This document shows, one piece after another, positions 36,009 to 45,686 of a DNA stretch of 64,000 nucleotides (position 1 is its first letter; every line of letters begins with the position of its first letter). The stretch spans positions 50,879-114,878 of the forward strand of contig CAADTP010000006.1 in NCBI GenBank assembly GCA_900751995.1, given 5' to 3'. This DNA comes from Lachnospiraceae bacterium. Lineage in GTDB: Bacteria > Bacillota > Clostridia > Lachnospirales > Lachnospiraceae. A program made the translations under genes and the position numbers. The notes beneath the pieces were generated by a model. The model was given only the letters and a program-made list of their open reading frames with translations, made no database searches and was not told where the DNA came from.

Positions 36009-36911
36009 ATGATTTTTATAGAATTACTGAAGGTTATCCTTCTCGGTATTGTGGAGGGAATCACCGAGTGGCTTCCGATCAGTAGTACCGGACATATGAT
36101 CCTTGTGGATGAGTTTATCAAGCTGAATGTATCCGAGGCATTTATGGAATTTTTCCTGGTGGTGATCCAGCTTGGCGCGATCCTGGCAGTTGTTGTACTG
36201 TACTGGAACAAGCTGTGGCCTTTTTACATAAGAAAAATCCCGAAGAAAACACAGATGGCACTGCGTAAACAGCCGGCAGTATCCAGAACTGTCCTTACTT
36301 TTGTAGAAAAATACTGTGATAAGGATAAGTGGATCCTCTGGTTTAAGATCCTGGTAGCATGTCTGCCGACGATCATCATCGCTCTTCCTTTTAATGACAT
36401 TATTGAAAAGAAATTTTACAACTATGTGGTCGTTGCCATCATGCTGATCGTTTATGGTGTGCTTTTTATCGTTATCGAGAACTACAACAAACGCCGCAGA
36501 CCAACCTGCACCAGACTGGATGAGCTTTCCTTTAAGACAGCGCTGATCATCGGCTGCTTCCAGGTGCTTTCCGTGATTCCGGGAACATCCCGTTCCGGAT
36601 CTACCATTATCGGAGGAATCCTTGCAGGAACATCCCGTACAGTTGCAGCAGAATTTACCTTTTTCCTGGCAATTCCGGTTATGTTCGGAGCAAGTCTTCT
36701 GAAACTGGTCAAATTCGGTTTTGCCTTCAGCTCCACAGAGCTGATCATCCTGATCGTAGGTGTTGTGGTATCCTTTGTGGTATCTGTTCTTGCCATCAAA
36801 TTCCTGATGGGATATATCAAGAAACACGATTTTAAAGTATTCGGCTGGTACAGGATCATTCTTGGTATCCTGGTGCTCGGATACTTCGTTGGAAAAACAT
36901 TTTTAGCATAA
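36009..36911 (+). CDS. uppP: Undecaprenyl-diphosphatase UppP (BacA)
   Basis: A 300-residue polytopic phosphatase that regenerates undecaprenyl phosphate after wall polymers are released. The two catalytic signatures are present: GIVEGITEWLPISSTGH near the N-terminus (Glu and Ser-Ser-Thr-Gly-His) and PGTSRSGSTI at about 192. About eight membrane helices are visible. AAAGGAG precedes the ATG by 7 bases. The lipid carrier it recycles is shared by peptidoglycan and by the glycan locus upstream. Overexpression of this family gives bacitracin tolerance. Confidence 0.95.
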   Translation: MIFIELLKVILLGIVEGITEWLPISSTGHMILVDEFIKLNVSEAFMEFFLVVIQLGAILAVVVLYWNKLWPFYIRKIPKKTQMALRKQPAVSRTVLTFVEKYCDKDKWILWFKILVACLPTIIIALPFNDIIEKKFYNYVVVAIMLIVYGVLFIVIENYNKRRRPTCTRLDELSFKTALIIGCFQVLSVIPGTSRSGSTIIGGILAGTSRTVAAEFTFFLAIPVMFGASLLKLVKFGFAFSSTELIILIVGVVVSFVVSVLAIKFLMGYIKKHDFKVFGWYRIILGILVLGYFVGKTFLA

Positions 36912-36935
36912 AACTGCAATCTGGAGGTAATCATT

Positions 36936-37859
36936 ATGAAATATAAGAAGCTTTTGATCGTACTGACAGCAGTGACGGCGCTTGGTATTGCCGGCTGTGG
37001 AAAATCATCAAAGGAAACAGCAGAGGTGACACCAACACCGGTTCCTACAGCCGCACCTACGGCTGCACCGGCTACATCCACACCGCTTCCCACATCTACA
37101 CCTGCACCGAAGCTGATCGGTGTAAAGACCAGTACTGCAAAATTTGTTTATCTTACCAACAGCACGAAGGGAGAGATCCGTGAGATCTATCTCCGCGCGG
37201 CAGGAGGGGAAGAATGGGGCAAAAGTCTTGTTCCTGCAGAAGCTACCATCAAAGATGCGGAGCAGGTGCAGATGTATTACACCCCGGATTCTGCAAGAGA
37301 TGCCATCTATGATATGAAGATCGTAGACGGAGACGGAAATGCCTATGAGATCTACAGTGTACAACTGAGCGATATGGAAAAGGCAAAACTGATGATCGAT
37401 AACGGAGAAGCATACCTGACCTATACAAGCCTCAGTGACAAGAGTGAGAAGAGCACTATTGGTAATGTGGAAACGGATAACAGTGAGGCGGACAGCAGTG
37501 ATTCCGCAGACAGCACAGATGCTTCAGATCTGACAGACAGTTCTTCCGGTATCACGGATACTTCTTCCGACAGCAGCGATGGAAGCTATGACAACAGTGA
37601 TGATGGAAGCTATGATAACAGTGATGACGGAAGCTATGACAGCAGTAATGACGGAAGCTACGACAACAGCGATGACGGAAGCTACGACAACAGCAGTGAT
37701 GATGGAAACTATGACAGCAGTGATGATAGCGGCGACTATGTAGATGACAGCGGCAACAGCGGAAGCGGTGACGATTCTCTTGACAACAGTACAGATACAG
37801 ATGACAGCGGAGACGGAGAGATTGTCTGGGATGATAACGGAGACTGGTCAGAGGAATAA
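36936..37859 (+). CDS. Lipoprotein with Asp/Ser-rich repeat tail
   Basis: A 307-residue predicted lipoprotein with a lipobox ending I-A-G-Cys21, then a Thr/Pro/Ala linker (about 28-60). A compact domain (about 65-175) contains TNSTKGEIREIYLR and MYYTPDSARDAIYDMKIVDG, possibly an immunoglobulin-like or copper/ligand-binding fold. The last 130 residues are almost only Ser, Asp, Gly, Tyr and Asn, encoded by a 24-base DNA repeat. It follows uppP by 24 bases. Function is unknown; the acidic tail resembles the tail of the LCP protein and suggests placement within the wall or cation binding. Confidence 0.75.
   Translation: MKYKKLLIVLTAVTALGIAGCGKSSKETAEVTPTPVPTAAPTAAPATSTPLPTSTPAPKLIGVKTSTAKFVYLTNSTKGEIREIYLRAAGGEEWGKSLVPAEATIKDAEQVQMYYTPDSARDAIYDMKIVDGDGNAYEIYSVQLSDMEKAKLMIDNGEAYLTYTSLSDKSEKSTIGNVETDNSEADSSDSADSTDASDLTDSSSGITDTSSDSSDGSYDNSDDGSYDNSDDGSYDSSNDGSYDNSDDGSYDNSSDDGNYDSSDDSGDYVDDSGNSGSGDDSLDNSTDTDDSGDGEIVWDDNGDWSEE
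37578..37724 (+). repeat. 24-base in-frame tandem repeat in the lipoprotein gene
   Basis: Six units from 37578; four of exactly 24 bases (37578-37673), one of 27 (37674-37700) and one of 24 (to 37724). Each encodes approximately DGSYDNSD. The frame is kept throughout. Confidence 0.85.
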
Positions 37860-37886
37860 ACCGGGATCCTGTAAACAGAGGGAAAC

Positions 37887-39083
37887 ATGGAACAGACATT
37901 TCTTGAAAAACTGAAACGAGTAAAACCTGGGGATCTGCTTCACATCATCAAGTTTATCCTGGCATTTCCCATTGCGATGGTCTACAGACTTTTTCGCAGG
38001 GATCTCTGGCTTCTCTGTGATACAGAGAATGAATGCCGGGATAACGGATTCTGGCTGTACAAATATCTGAGAGAAAATACCAGTGAGGATGCAGTGTACG
38101 CCATCAATAGAAAATCTCCGGATTATGCCCGGGTAAAAAATCTGGGACCTGTGATCCAGTATGGAAGCTTCCGCCACTGGATCTACTATCTGGCTGCATC
38201 AAAAAATATCAGCTCCCAGAAAATGGGAAAACCAAACGCAGCCATCTGCTATGTGCTGGAGGTTTACGGAATCCTACGGAACAAGCGGGCGTTCCTGCAG
38301 CATGGGATCATTACGGCAGATCTTAGTTTTCTGTACTATCCGCATACAAAAATGAGCCTTTTTGTTACCAGTACCTATGATGAGTGGAAATATGTCAATG
38401 ACCGGTACGGATATCCGGAAGGCTATGTGCAGGAGCTGGGACTGTGTCGTTTTGACCAGCTTCATGATATGAAGGTAAAAAAGAACCAGATCCTGATCAT
38501 GCCGACCTGGCGTATGTATATCCGCAATGAGATCTCAGCCTCTGATCACGAGCTGGAAGCACAGAAATTCATGGAAACCGATTATTACCGGTACTGGGAT
38601 GCACTTCTCAAGGATGAGAGACTGATCCGCTATATTGAGGAGAACGATCTTCAGATCATCTTTTATCCGCACAGGGAAATGCATCGGTTCCTGAAATATT
38701 TTCATGTGGATCATCCGAAGATCACAGTGGCGTCCTGGCCTGAGTACGATGTGCAGACACTCCTTAAAGAGTCCGCAGTGCTGGTGACTGATTTTTCCAG
38801 TGTGGCCATGGACTTTGCCTACATGAAAAAGCCACTGGTCTACTACCAGTTTGACAATGAAAAATTCCGGCAAAGTCATCATCAGATTGGGTATTTTGAT
38901 TTCCGGAAAGATGGCTTCGGTCCGGTATGTGTAACGGAACAGGAAGTAACGGACTGGCTGATCCGCCTGCATAAGCAGGGATTTGCCAATGAAGAGATCT
39001 ATCTGGAAAGACACGGAAAATATTTTGATCTGTGGGATACAAAGAACTGTGAAAGAAATTACAAAGCAATCAAAGAAATGTAA
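37887..39083 (+). CDS. CDP-glycerol glycerophosphotransferase family protein (TagB/TagF-like)
   Basis: A 398-residue GT-B type enzyme that moves polyol phosphate from a CDP donor. It has the family signatures LWLLCDTENECRDNG (start of the domain), FLQHGI with the first catalytic His, a LVTDFSSVAMDFAYMKKPLVYYQFD stretch in parts, and FYPHREMHR with the second His. GAGGGAAAC precedes the ATG. Three such genes follow one another, which suggests a primase and polymerase pair or two different polymers, as in teichoic acid clusters. Donor and acceptor cannot be told from sequence alone. Confidence 0.9.
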   Translation: MEQTFLEKLKRVKPGDLLHIIKFILAFPIAMVYRLFRRDLWLLCDTENECRDNGFWLYKYLRENTSEDAVYAINRKSPDYARVKNLGPVIQYGSFRHWIYYLAASKNISSQKMGKPNAAICYVLEVYGILRNKRAFLQHGIITADLSFLYYPHTKMSLFVTSTYDEWKYVNDRYGYPEGYVQELGLCRFDQLHDMKVKKNQILIMPTWRMYIRNEISASDHELEAQKFMETDYYRYWDALLKDERLIRYIEENDLQIIFYPHREMHRFLKYFHVDHPKITVASWPEYDVQTLLKESAVLVTDFSSVAMDFAYMKKPLVYYQFDNEKFRQSHHQIGYFDFRKDGFGPVCVTEQEVTDWLIRLHKQGFANEEIYLERHGKYFDLWDTKNCERNYKAIKEM

Positions 39084-39097
39084 CAGGTGGTGAAAAA

Positions 39098-40762
39098 TTG
39101 CAGCAGTTAATGGAAGCTCCGGCGGAGATCAAGGTAAAAACCAGGAAATTTTCGCTGACAAAAGGAACCATAAAGATCAGTTTTGAGCTGGAAGGATCCA
39201 GAGGAAGAATCCGTTCCCTGAAGCTGAAACAGCGAAATGCAGTGCTGGATACAAGTTTTCCTTTTGAAATGCAGACAGCAAAAAAAGGAAATACAATCGT
39301 GTATCATGCACAGATCAATGTAGATCAGTATCCGATGGAAACCGCATTCTGGGATGTGGTGGCATCTGTGGATAAAGAAGGAAAAGGAAATTATGAGGAT
39401 GCGATCCTGGGAGGCTTAAGTTCAAAACTTAAACTTAAGCTGATCCTTTTTCCAAGATGGACCAGAACCGGGGATGGGCATATGGTTTATCCCTTTGTCA
39501 ACGGAGCAAGGCAGTTTACCATTCAATACCGGAAATATGATCCGAAATATGACAGCTATGCATTTATAGCAAAAGAATTTCTTGCATTATTCTGCTATTT
39601 TATCCTGAAACCTTACTGGGATCATAAGAAATTATGGCTGATCTGCGAGAAATACTGTACAATGGCACAGGACAACGGCCTCTATTTTTTCCGGTACTGT
39701 ATGGAGCATGCACCGGAGAAGGACAGAAGTCGGATTTTTTATGTAATAGATAAAAAATGTCCGGATTATCAGGCTGTAAAAGAGTATGATGCCAATGTGA
39801 TCCAGTTCATGTCATTTAAGTACATGATCTATCTCAGCGCTGCCCGGTATCTGATATCCACCGATGCGATCCGGCATTTTTATATCTGGGATTCGCCCAA
39901 CAGCATCTACAAGGTTCTGTATCAGGCACGGAAGAACATCGTATTTCTCCAGCATGGAGTGATGGGCTTCAAGCAATGCCACAGGACCTTCCACAAAGGC
40001 GGAGGCAATCAGATGGCACTGTTTGTGGTGTCTTCGGGCTATGAACAGAAGATCATCCATGATTATTTCGGATACGATAATGAAGAGATCATCATCACTG
40101 GTCTGGCCAGATGGGATGTGCTGGAGGACAAGTCGGATCCGGCTCATAAAGAGATCCTGCTGATGCCTACATGGAGAAGCTGGCTGGAGGATATCAGCGA
40201 GGATCAGTTCAAAAAAAGTGAATACTATCAGCGTTATAAAGCATTTCTGCAGGATGAGAGGCTTAAGACTCTTCTGGAAAAGGAAAATATCACGCTGAAC
40301 TTTTATATCCATCCGAAATTCCGGGAACATATCCGGAGCTTTCAGATGGAAGACAGGCATATCCGGCTGATCCCATTTGGGACCATGCCGCTGAATCAGC
40401 TTCTGATGAGCTGCCATATGCTGATCACCGATTATTCTTCTGTTTCCTGGGATGTCTACTATCAGGAAAAACCGGTGGTATTTTATCCCTTTGATCTGGA
40501 AACCTATGAGAAAGTCCAGGGAAGCTATATGGACTACAAAAAAGATGTTTTCGGAGATCTGGCATGGGATCAGAACCAGCTGGTAGACCTTATCGGAGAA
40601 TATGCGAGGAACGGATTCCGTGAAAAACCGGAATTTTCAGGAAGAAGAGATGAGCTTCTTCCCTACAGGGACAATGACAACAGCAAACGAATCTATGAAT
40701 ATATAGCCAATGCTCAAATACCGGACAAACTGAAAAGAAGGCTGAAAGAGAAAAAATTTTAA
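39098..40762 (+). CDS. CDP-glycerol glycerophosphotransferase family protein
   Basis: A 554-residue protein. The first about 150 residues form a beta-rich part of unknown role. The C-terminal part carries the family motifs: KLWLICEKYCTMAQDNG, IVFLQHGVMGFKQC with the first His, MLITDYSSVSWDVYYQEKPVVFYPFD in parts, and YIHPKFREH with the second His. The start is TTG at 39098 with AGGTGG 7 bases upstream, 15 bases after the previous gene. Similar to its neighbours in the catalytic domain only. It probably extends or primes the same polyol-phosphate polymer. Confidence 0.88.
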   Translation: MQQLMEAPAEIKVKTRKFSLTKGTIKISFELEGSRGRIRSLKLKQRNAVLDTSFPFEMQTAKKGNTIVYHAQINVDQYPMETAFWDVVASVDKEGKGNYEDAILGGLSSKLKLKLILFPRWTRTGDGHMVYPFVNGARQFTIQYRKYDPKYDSYAFIAKEFLALFCYFILKPYWDHKKLWLICEKYCTMAQDNGLYFFRYCMEHAPEKDRSRIFYVIDKKCPDYQAVKEYDANVIQFMSFKYMIYLSAARYLISTDAIRHFYIWDSPNSIYKVLYQARKNIVFLQHGVMGFKQCHRTFHKGGGNQMALFVVSSGYEQKIIHDYFGYDNEEIIITGLARWDVLEDKSDPAHKEILLMPTWRSWLEDISEDQFKKSEYYQRYKAFLQDERLKTLLEKENITLNFYIHPKFREHIRSFQMEDRHIRLIPFGTMPLNQLLMSCHMLITDYSSVSWDVYYQEKPVVFYPFDLETYEKVQGSYMDYKKDVFGDLAWDQNQLVDLIGEYARNGFREKPEFSGRRDELLPYRDNDNSKRIYEYIANAQIPDKLKRRLKEKKF

Positions 40763-40785
40763 TGTAAGGATACAAAAGGAGCAAT

Positions 40786-43554
40786 ATGAACAGGGAGTAT
40801 GAATTTTCAGTAGTTGTTTTTGCAAAAGATACCGCAAAGCTTTACAGAACCTTTAAAAATGTACGTGAGGTCACACCGGAAGGAACGGTACAGATCCTTG
40901 CAGTATGCATTGCAGGAGATATGGATATTCCTGATGAACGGGACATGCGGGAGCTGGAGGAAGCCGGAGAAAAGGAGAAAGAGCTCAAGGACGAAGAGCT
41001 GGATAAGATCTACGGAGAGTTCAATCCGGAGGATCCTCGTTTCCGGGAGATGCTGGATGACCGGGATCTTTTATATATTGACGGACTGGAATGCGGGGAT
41101 CTTGTGGCGGAGCTGAAGGATAAGATAGCCGGAAGCTATGTTGTTTTTGCAAAAGCCGGAATCCGTTTTTCCCCAAAATCCAGTGCAGAGATCAGACGCT
41201 GCTTTGAGGAAGAAAATAGAGATGTTGTCCTAACAAAGATCCGTGGAAAAGGAAATATCCATGTGCGGGAGCATAATAATTACTGTAACCGTTTCACCGA
41301 AAAAACAACGCTGGATAACAATGTATATCTTCTGCATCAGCTGTATACCGCTTACACATTTGCCGCAGATCAGGTGAAATGGGTATCCGAGATCCGTCCG
41401 GAGATCTGGTATCTGGATGTGATGACCATGGTATATCAGTCCGTTGTAAGCTGCCGGAGTCTGGGAGTGGCTTCAGGGGAAGATATCTATGTGCAGATCC
41501 TTGCGGACCATCTCATGGTGGAGGACTGGAAGAATATGCTGCAGGATCCGGACCAGCTGGAGGTATTTTATCAGGAATTTTTCCGAAAGATCGCAGACTG
41601 CAGAATAAAAGAAAATCCTGTTCATGAAAAAAATGCAGATTATGTGTTGCTGTATTACAGCGCAAAAATAGCTGATATCATATTTGATAACGAGAAGCTT
41701 GATGAAGAGAAAAAGTGCAGATATGAGGAAGGCATCGAAAGCTTCCTGAAGCAGATGGAGTTTCCGGAGATCGTGATGTCCAATCAGCATATCAGCAGGG
41801 CAAACAAAGTATATCTTCTCCGGAAATATTATCCGGATATATGCAAAAAAATTCCGGATCAGGCAGACACGATCCTGAATCCCATATATGACAATCTCCG
41901 TGTCAAGATATTCCAGCCGGAAAAAGACCAGCTGCACTGTGAATTTTCCATTGTGGAGCCTGTGAGCAGGACAAACCGTGTATATATGATGACTGGTGGC
42001 AACACCTATGAAGCCAGATGGAAATATACACTGGAAAGAACCGGCTGGTGCAGAGAAGAAAGTGCCGTTGAGAAGCTGTATATCGTGGACATTCCGCTTT
42101 CCGAGATCCGGGAGTTTATCAGCTGGGGCACAGGCACAGATGGACATATAAACAAAATGTACAATATTTCCTACGGAAAATATGTGCCATTTACAAAGAA
42201 GCTGCCGCTTTTCCTGCATATAGAGGATAAGCTTCTGTATCTTAACGAAAAAGTACGGATGATCCGTGGAGAGGATCAGGAAGATGCAAAGGTTCTGGGC
42301 CATCAGTATGAAGTAACGGTAGAGCCATACAGTCAGAGCAGGGAGAAACAGCTGAAGAAAAAACGCACCAAAGCAATATTTTCTCAGGGAAAGGCCGGAA
42401 AAAAGGCAGTTCTCGTGCGTAAGCTCTACGAGATGCAGAAGGCGAAGCAGAAAAAGCAGATCTGGCTGATCTCCGATCGTACAACACGCGGAGATGATAA
42501 CGGCGAAGTGATGTTCCGCTATCTCTGCGCCAATCCGGACCCTACGGTGGAGCCGTACTTTGTAGTCAACAAGGATACACAGGATTATGTGGAAATGAAG
42601 AAGCTTGGAAAGGTTGTGGAACCTTTCTCCTGGAAGCATAAGCTTCTGTTCCTGCTGAATGAATTTTCACTGTCCTCCCAGGCTAACAAACCGGTGATCA
42701 ATCCTTTTGGAAAGCTGGAGTATCTGTACCGCGATATCATCTATGACAAAAAGCTGGTATTTTTGCAGCATGGTGTGACCAAAGACAACCAGTCCAAGTG
42801 GCTGAACAAATACAACCGTAATCTTTTCGGATTTATCGTCAGCACAAAGCCGGAATATGATTCTGCCTTTACCTATGACTATTTTTATCCGGAAAAAAAT
42901 ATCTGGCTTACGGGAATGCCGCGTTATGACCGTCTGGTCCATGATGAGCGTAAGTATGTGACGATGATGCCTACCTGGCGCAAAAGCCTTTCCTCAGGAA
43001 CCGATGCCAGAGGGGTATGGCAGCTTGGAAAAGAATTTCAGGAAAGCGAATATTTCCATTTTTATGATGATCTTCTCAACAACGAAAGACTTCTGGGAGC
43101 GGCAGAGAAGTACGGATATACCATCTGCTTCATGCCTCACCCAAATACCATTGACGGTCTGCATATGTTCCGTCATGATCCACGGGTAAAATTTATGGAT
43201 TCGTCTTATTCCTACAAGGACATTTTTGCCCAGACAGATCTGATGATCACGGACTATTCTTCGGTTGCCTTTGATTTTGCATATTTGAGAAAACCCATCG
43301 TATACTCCCAGTTTGACAGAGACAGCTTTTTCAGTGGCGCGCATTCCTACACAGAGGGATACTTTGACTATGAGAGAGATGGCTTCGGAGAGGTGGAGCA
43401 TACACTGGACGGAACTGTGGACCGGATCATCGAATATATGGCAGACGGCTGTCAGATGAAAGAGGAATATCGGAAACGAATGGATGAGACCTTTGCATTT
43501 AATGACCGTAACTGTTCCAAACGAGTTTATGAGAGGATCATCGAGAATCGGTAA
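40786..43554 (+). CDS. Large CDP-glycerol glycerophosphotransferase with degenerate GT-A-like N-terminus
   Basis: A 922-residue protein. Residues 1-210 resemble a GT2 fold (EFSVVVFAKDTAKLYRTF, YVVFAKAGIRFSPKS) but lack a clear D-x-D, so this half may be structural. Residues about 555-922 form the transferase domain: KQIWLISDRTTRGDDNGE, LVFLQHGVTKDNQ with a catalytic His, LMITDYSSVAFDFAYLRKP in parts, and MPHPNTID with the second His. The long middle part (about 210-550) shows no clear motif. A ribosome binding site AGGAG lies upstream. Long fusions with a GT-like N-terminus occur among TarL/TarF-type polymerases. Confidence 0.85.
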   Translation: MNREYEFSVVVFAKDTAKLYRTFKNVREVTPEGTVQILAVCIAGDMDIPDERDMRELEEAGEKEKELKDEELDKIYGEFNPEDPRFREMLDDRDLLYIDGLECGDLVAELKDKIAGSYVVFAKAGIRFSPKSSAEIRRCFEEENRDVVLTKIRGKGNIHVREHNNYCNRFTEKTTLDNNVYLLHQLYTAYTFAADQVKWVSEIRPEIWYLDVMTMVYQSVVSCRSLGVASGEDIYVQILADHLMVEDWKNMLQDPDQLEVFYQEFFRKIADCRIKENPVHEKNADYVLLYYSAKIADIIFDNEKLDEEKKCRYEEGIESFLKQMEFPEIVMSNQHISRANKVYLLRKYYPDICKKIPDQADTILNPIYDNLRVKIFQPEKDQLHCEFSIVEPVSRTNRVYMMTGGNTYEARWKYTLERTGWCREESAVEKLYIVDIPLSEIREFISWGTGTDGHINKMYNISYGKYVPFTKKLPLFLHIEDKLLYLNEKVRMIRGEDQEDAKVLGHQYEVTVEPYSQSREKQLKKKRTKAIFSQGKAGKKAVLVRKLYEMQKAKQKKQIWLISDRTTRGDDNGEVMFRYLCANPDPTVEPYFVVNKDTQDYVEMKKLGKVVEPFSWKHKLLFLLNEFSLSSQANKPVINPFGKLEYLYRDIIYDKKLVFLQHGVTKDNQSKWLNKYNRNLFGFIVSTKPEYDSAFTYDYFYPEKNIWLTGMPRYDRLVHDERKYVTMMPTWRKSLSSGTDARGVWQLGKEFQESEYFHFYDDLLNNERLLGAAEKYGYTICFMPHPNTIDGLHMFRHDPRVKFMDSSYSYKDIFAQTDLMITDYSSVAFDFAYLRKPIVYSQFDRDSFFSGAHSYTEGYFDYERDGFGEVEHTLDGTVDRIIEYMADGCQMKEEYRKRMDETFAFNDRNCSKRVYERIIENR

Positions 43555-43569
43555 TATGGAGGTTGGATT

Positions 43570-44655
43570 TTGGAAGGAAAGCAGGCAATAAAGTTTGATA
43601 AATATAATTCTCAGGCGATGAAGGGCATTGCCATTGTTATAATGCTGTTCCATCATATGTATCTGAGTCAAGATAGATTTGAGGGGCTGAATGTTGTTTT
43701 CACTCCGTTTTCAGCAGATCGGATCATGTATCTGTGCAGAACATTTAAGATCTGTGTACCGATCTATGCATTTATTTCCGGATACGGACTGTATCTCAGT
43801 TACAGAAAAAATAATTCTACACCTGGCAAGTGGACAGCCAAAAGACTGATAAAAACAATGGGAGGGTTCTGGATTATATGGGGGCTTTCTGTTGTGAGCT
43901 CACAGCTTTATAACGGCTATGCCGTGGCCAGATATTTCGGAAACGGAAATATTGCCAAAGGTGTTAGCGCAATGGTGCTGGATTTTTTTGGTCTGGCGAA
44001 ACTTTTCGGAACTTCGACTCTGAACGGAACCTGGTGGTATATGAGTGCGGCGATCATTTTTATCATCTGCGTGCCACTGTTTATGATAAAGGAAGAATAT
44101 CTGGTATTTATTCTTGTGGCTGTTGCAGCATTTCCACGGATAATTTCCCTGGAGGTTATGGGAATTACGGGTATTTATGCATTTTTACCGGTATTTCTCA
44201 TGGGAATGTGTGTAGCCAAGTATGATCTGTTTAACCGATGGTTTAAGATATGGAATGCTGGAATGAAGCATGTTTTCAAATTTCTTCTGGAGCTTCTTGC
44301 GGTGTTTATTTTGTATAAAGCGTACAGAACTTTGCCGCTGACGGTATACAGTGAGATCCACTGGGGTGTGTATCCAATTGTATTTATGGCATTTTGCTGC
44401 GAATTTATTAATGTCATTCCGGGAGTGCGACAGATTTTATTGTTCCTCGGAAAACATTCCATGAATATATTTCTGATACATACATTTATAAGAAAATCTT
44501 CTTTTGTGTATGTGAGTGGATATTTTCTGACCAATACACTGACGCTTCTGCTGGCTTCACTGGCAGTGTCCATAGCGCTGGAATGGCTGAAAAAGGTAAG
44601 CGGATACAACCGCCTGATCCAGAACATCTGTGTGAAAGCAGAACAGATTATATAA
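43570..44655 (+). CDS. Acyltransferase 3 family membrane protein
   Basis: A 361-residue protein with about ten membrane helices. The N-terminus contains KGIAIVIMLFHHMY, matching the catalytic His region of the acyltransferase 3 family, which acylates extracytoplasmic glycans. The usual Arg before that His is a Lys here. The start is TTG at 43570 with GGAGG 7 bases upstream, 15 bases after the large transferase. It most likely O-acetylates or otherwise esterifies the polyol-phosphate polymer or a nearby glycan. A C-terminal extracellular SGNH domain, as in OatA, is absent. Confidence 0.85.
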   Translation: MEGKQAIKFDKYNSQAMKGIAIVIMLFHHMYLSQDRFEGLNVVFTPFSADRIMYLCRTFKICVPIYAFISGYGLYLSYRKNNSTPGKWTAKRLIKTMGGFWIIWGLSVVSSQLYNGYAVARYFGNGNIAKGVSAMVLDFFGLAKLFGTSTLNGTWWYMSAAIIFIICVPLFMIKEEYLVFILVAVAAFPRIISLEVMGITGIYAFLPVFLMGMCVAKYDLFNRWFKIWNAGMKHVFKFLLELLAVFILYKAYRTLPLTVYSEIHWGVYPIVFMAFCCEFINVIPGVRQILLFLGKHSMNIFLIHTFIRKSSFVYVSGYFLTNTLTLLLASLAVSIALEWLKKVSGYNRLIQNICVKAEQII

Positions 44656-44662
44656 AAATATA

Positions 44663-44748
44663 AAAAATCCTGAATTCTGATAAACATCTTTTTTACCGGA
44701 CAGAATAGATGTCCGGGCTTCTGATATATATCAGCATTCAGGATTTTT
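44663..44748. terminator. Long two-stem bidirectional terminator
   Basis: Outer arms at 44663-44682 and 44729-44748 pair in 19 of 20 positions with A-tract and T-tract ends. An inner hairpin (CCGGACA with TGTCCGG) lies at 44696-44716. It separates the convergent acyltransferase and molybdate-regulator genes. Confidence 0.8.
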
Positions 44749-44765
44749 ATTGTATAGAAACAGGC

Positions 44766-45686
44766 TCAGATAGAAAAAATTTCTCCTGTATGGCTTGTAT
44801 CATATCCTGTCTGGAGGGACAGGAACCGGCGGAAAGGTTCGGATGCAATGGTTTCCGCTACGGCCTGAAAGCCGGGGGTGCTCAGATTTTTGGTCTGCAT
44901 AACCAGGAAGAGTGATTCTTGGCAAACAGGAAGAAAATCCAGCTCCGGAAAGTTTCTCGCTACACAGGCCTCGCCAAGAGCTATGTCTGCCTGTCCGCCA
45001 GCCACTGCAGCAGCCGTGGAGTGATCGGTAACAAGCTCATTTCGATATCCGGATATGGAATCCGGTGAAATTTCGTAAGACAGAAGTGTACGGTCAAGAA
45101 GGATACGACGGCTGCTTCCTTTTTCGCGGTTCACAAAAATAATATCTGCCCGTGTAAGATCAGAAAATCCCCGGATATTCTTGGGATTTTCTTTTTTTAC
45201 ATAGAAGCCGACAGGATATTGACACAGAGAGATCACAGTCAGTGGGATACCGGGTATAAGGCTATGGATATCTTCCGGTGAGGCGGATGCACAGGCAATG
45301 TGGACTTTTTCAAAATAGAGAGAATACAGTCCGTTGTAGGTGTTCATGTGAGACTGCAGAACCGGCAGATTGTCCGGGTGTGTGGGAAGCTGATTCAGGA
45401 GAAGATCCAGAGCCGGAGAAGCCTGTCCACTGATGATCAGTCCACTGGAATGCAGAAGATAATCCCTTTTCAAAAGAGAACTCTCCGGCTGGTGATCATA
45501 AGACTGAGCAGAAGACGCAGAACATTCCGAACCCTTAAGATACTGAGACAGCTGTTCCTCGCTGACCCGCAGCTGTTTGCCGACTTTGGAGGAGGAAAGC
45601 TCTCCGCGTTTGATCAGGTCATATACTGTGGATTTTTTGATCTTTAGTTTATCTGCAACTTCCTGTGCTGTGTAGACTTTATTCAT
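44766..45686 (-). CDS. Helix-turn-helix regulator with periplasmic-binding-protein-like domain (molybdate-responsive)
   Basis: A 306-residue protein. Residues 1-50 are an excisionase/BldC-type winged HTH (YTAQEVADKLKIKKSTVYDLIKRGEL). Residues about 75-290 form a PBP-like ligand domain (VHIACASASPED, GFYVKKENPKNIRGF, VAGGQADIALGEACVARNF) of the kind fused to HTHs near molybdate or tungstate genes. It overlaps mop by 8 bases and is divergent from modABC, so it probably senses the oxyanion or molybdopterin and controls uptake. A ModE-type TOBE pair is absent. Binding of Mo versus W cannot be told. Confidence 0.82.
   Translation of the reverse strand: MNKVYTAQEVADKLKIKKSTVYDLIKRGELSSSKVGKQLRVSEEQLSQYLKGSECSASSAQSYDHQPESSLLKRDYLLHSSGLIISGQASPALDLLLNQLPTHPDNLPVLQSHMNTYNGLYSLYFEKVHIACASASPEDIHSLIPGIPLTVISLCQYPVGFYVKKENPKNIRGFSDLTRADIIFVNREKGSSRRILLDRTLLSYEISPDSISGYRNELVTDHSTAAAVAGGQADIALGEACVARNFPELDFLPVCQESLFLVMQTKNLSTPGFQAVAETIASEPFRRFLSLQTGYDTSHTGEIFSI

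Noticed and set aside
37578..37724. CRISPR-like array
   Set aside because: The repeats are contiguous, in frame and lack spacers; they encode a low-complexity protein tail.
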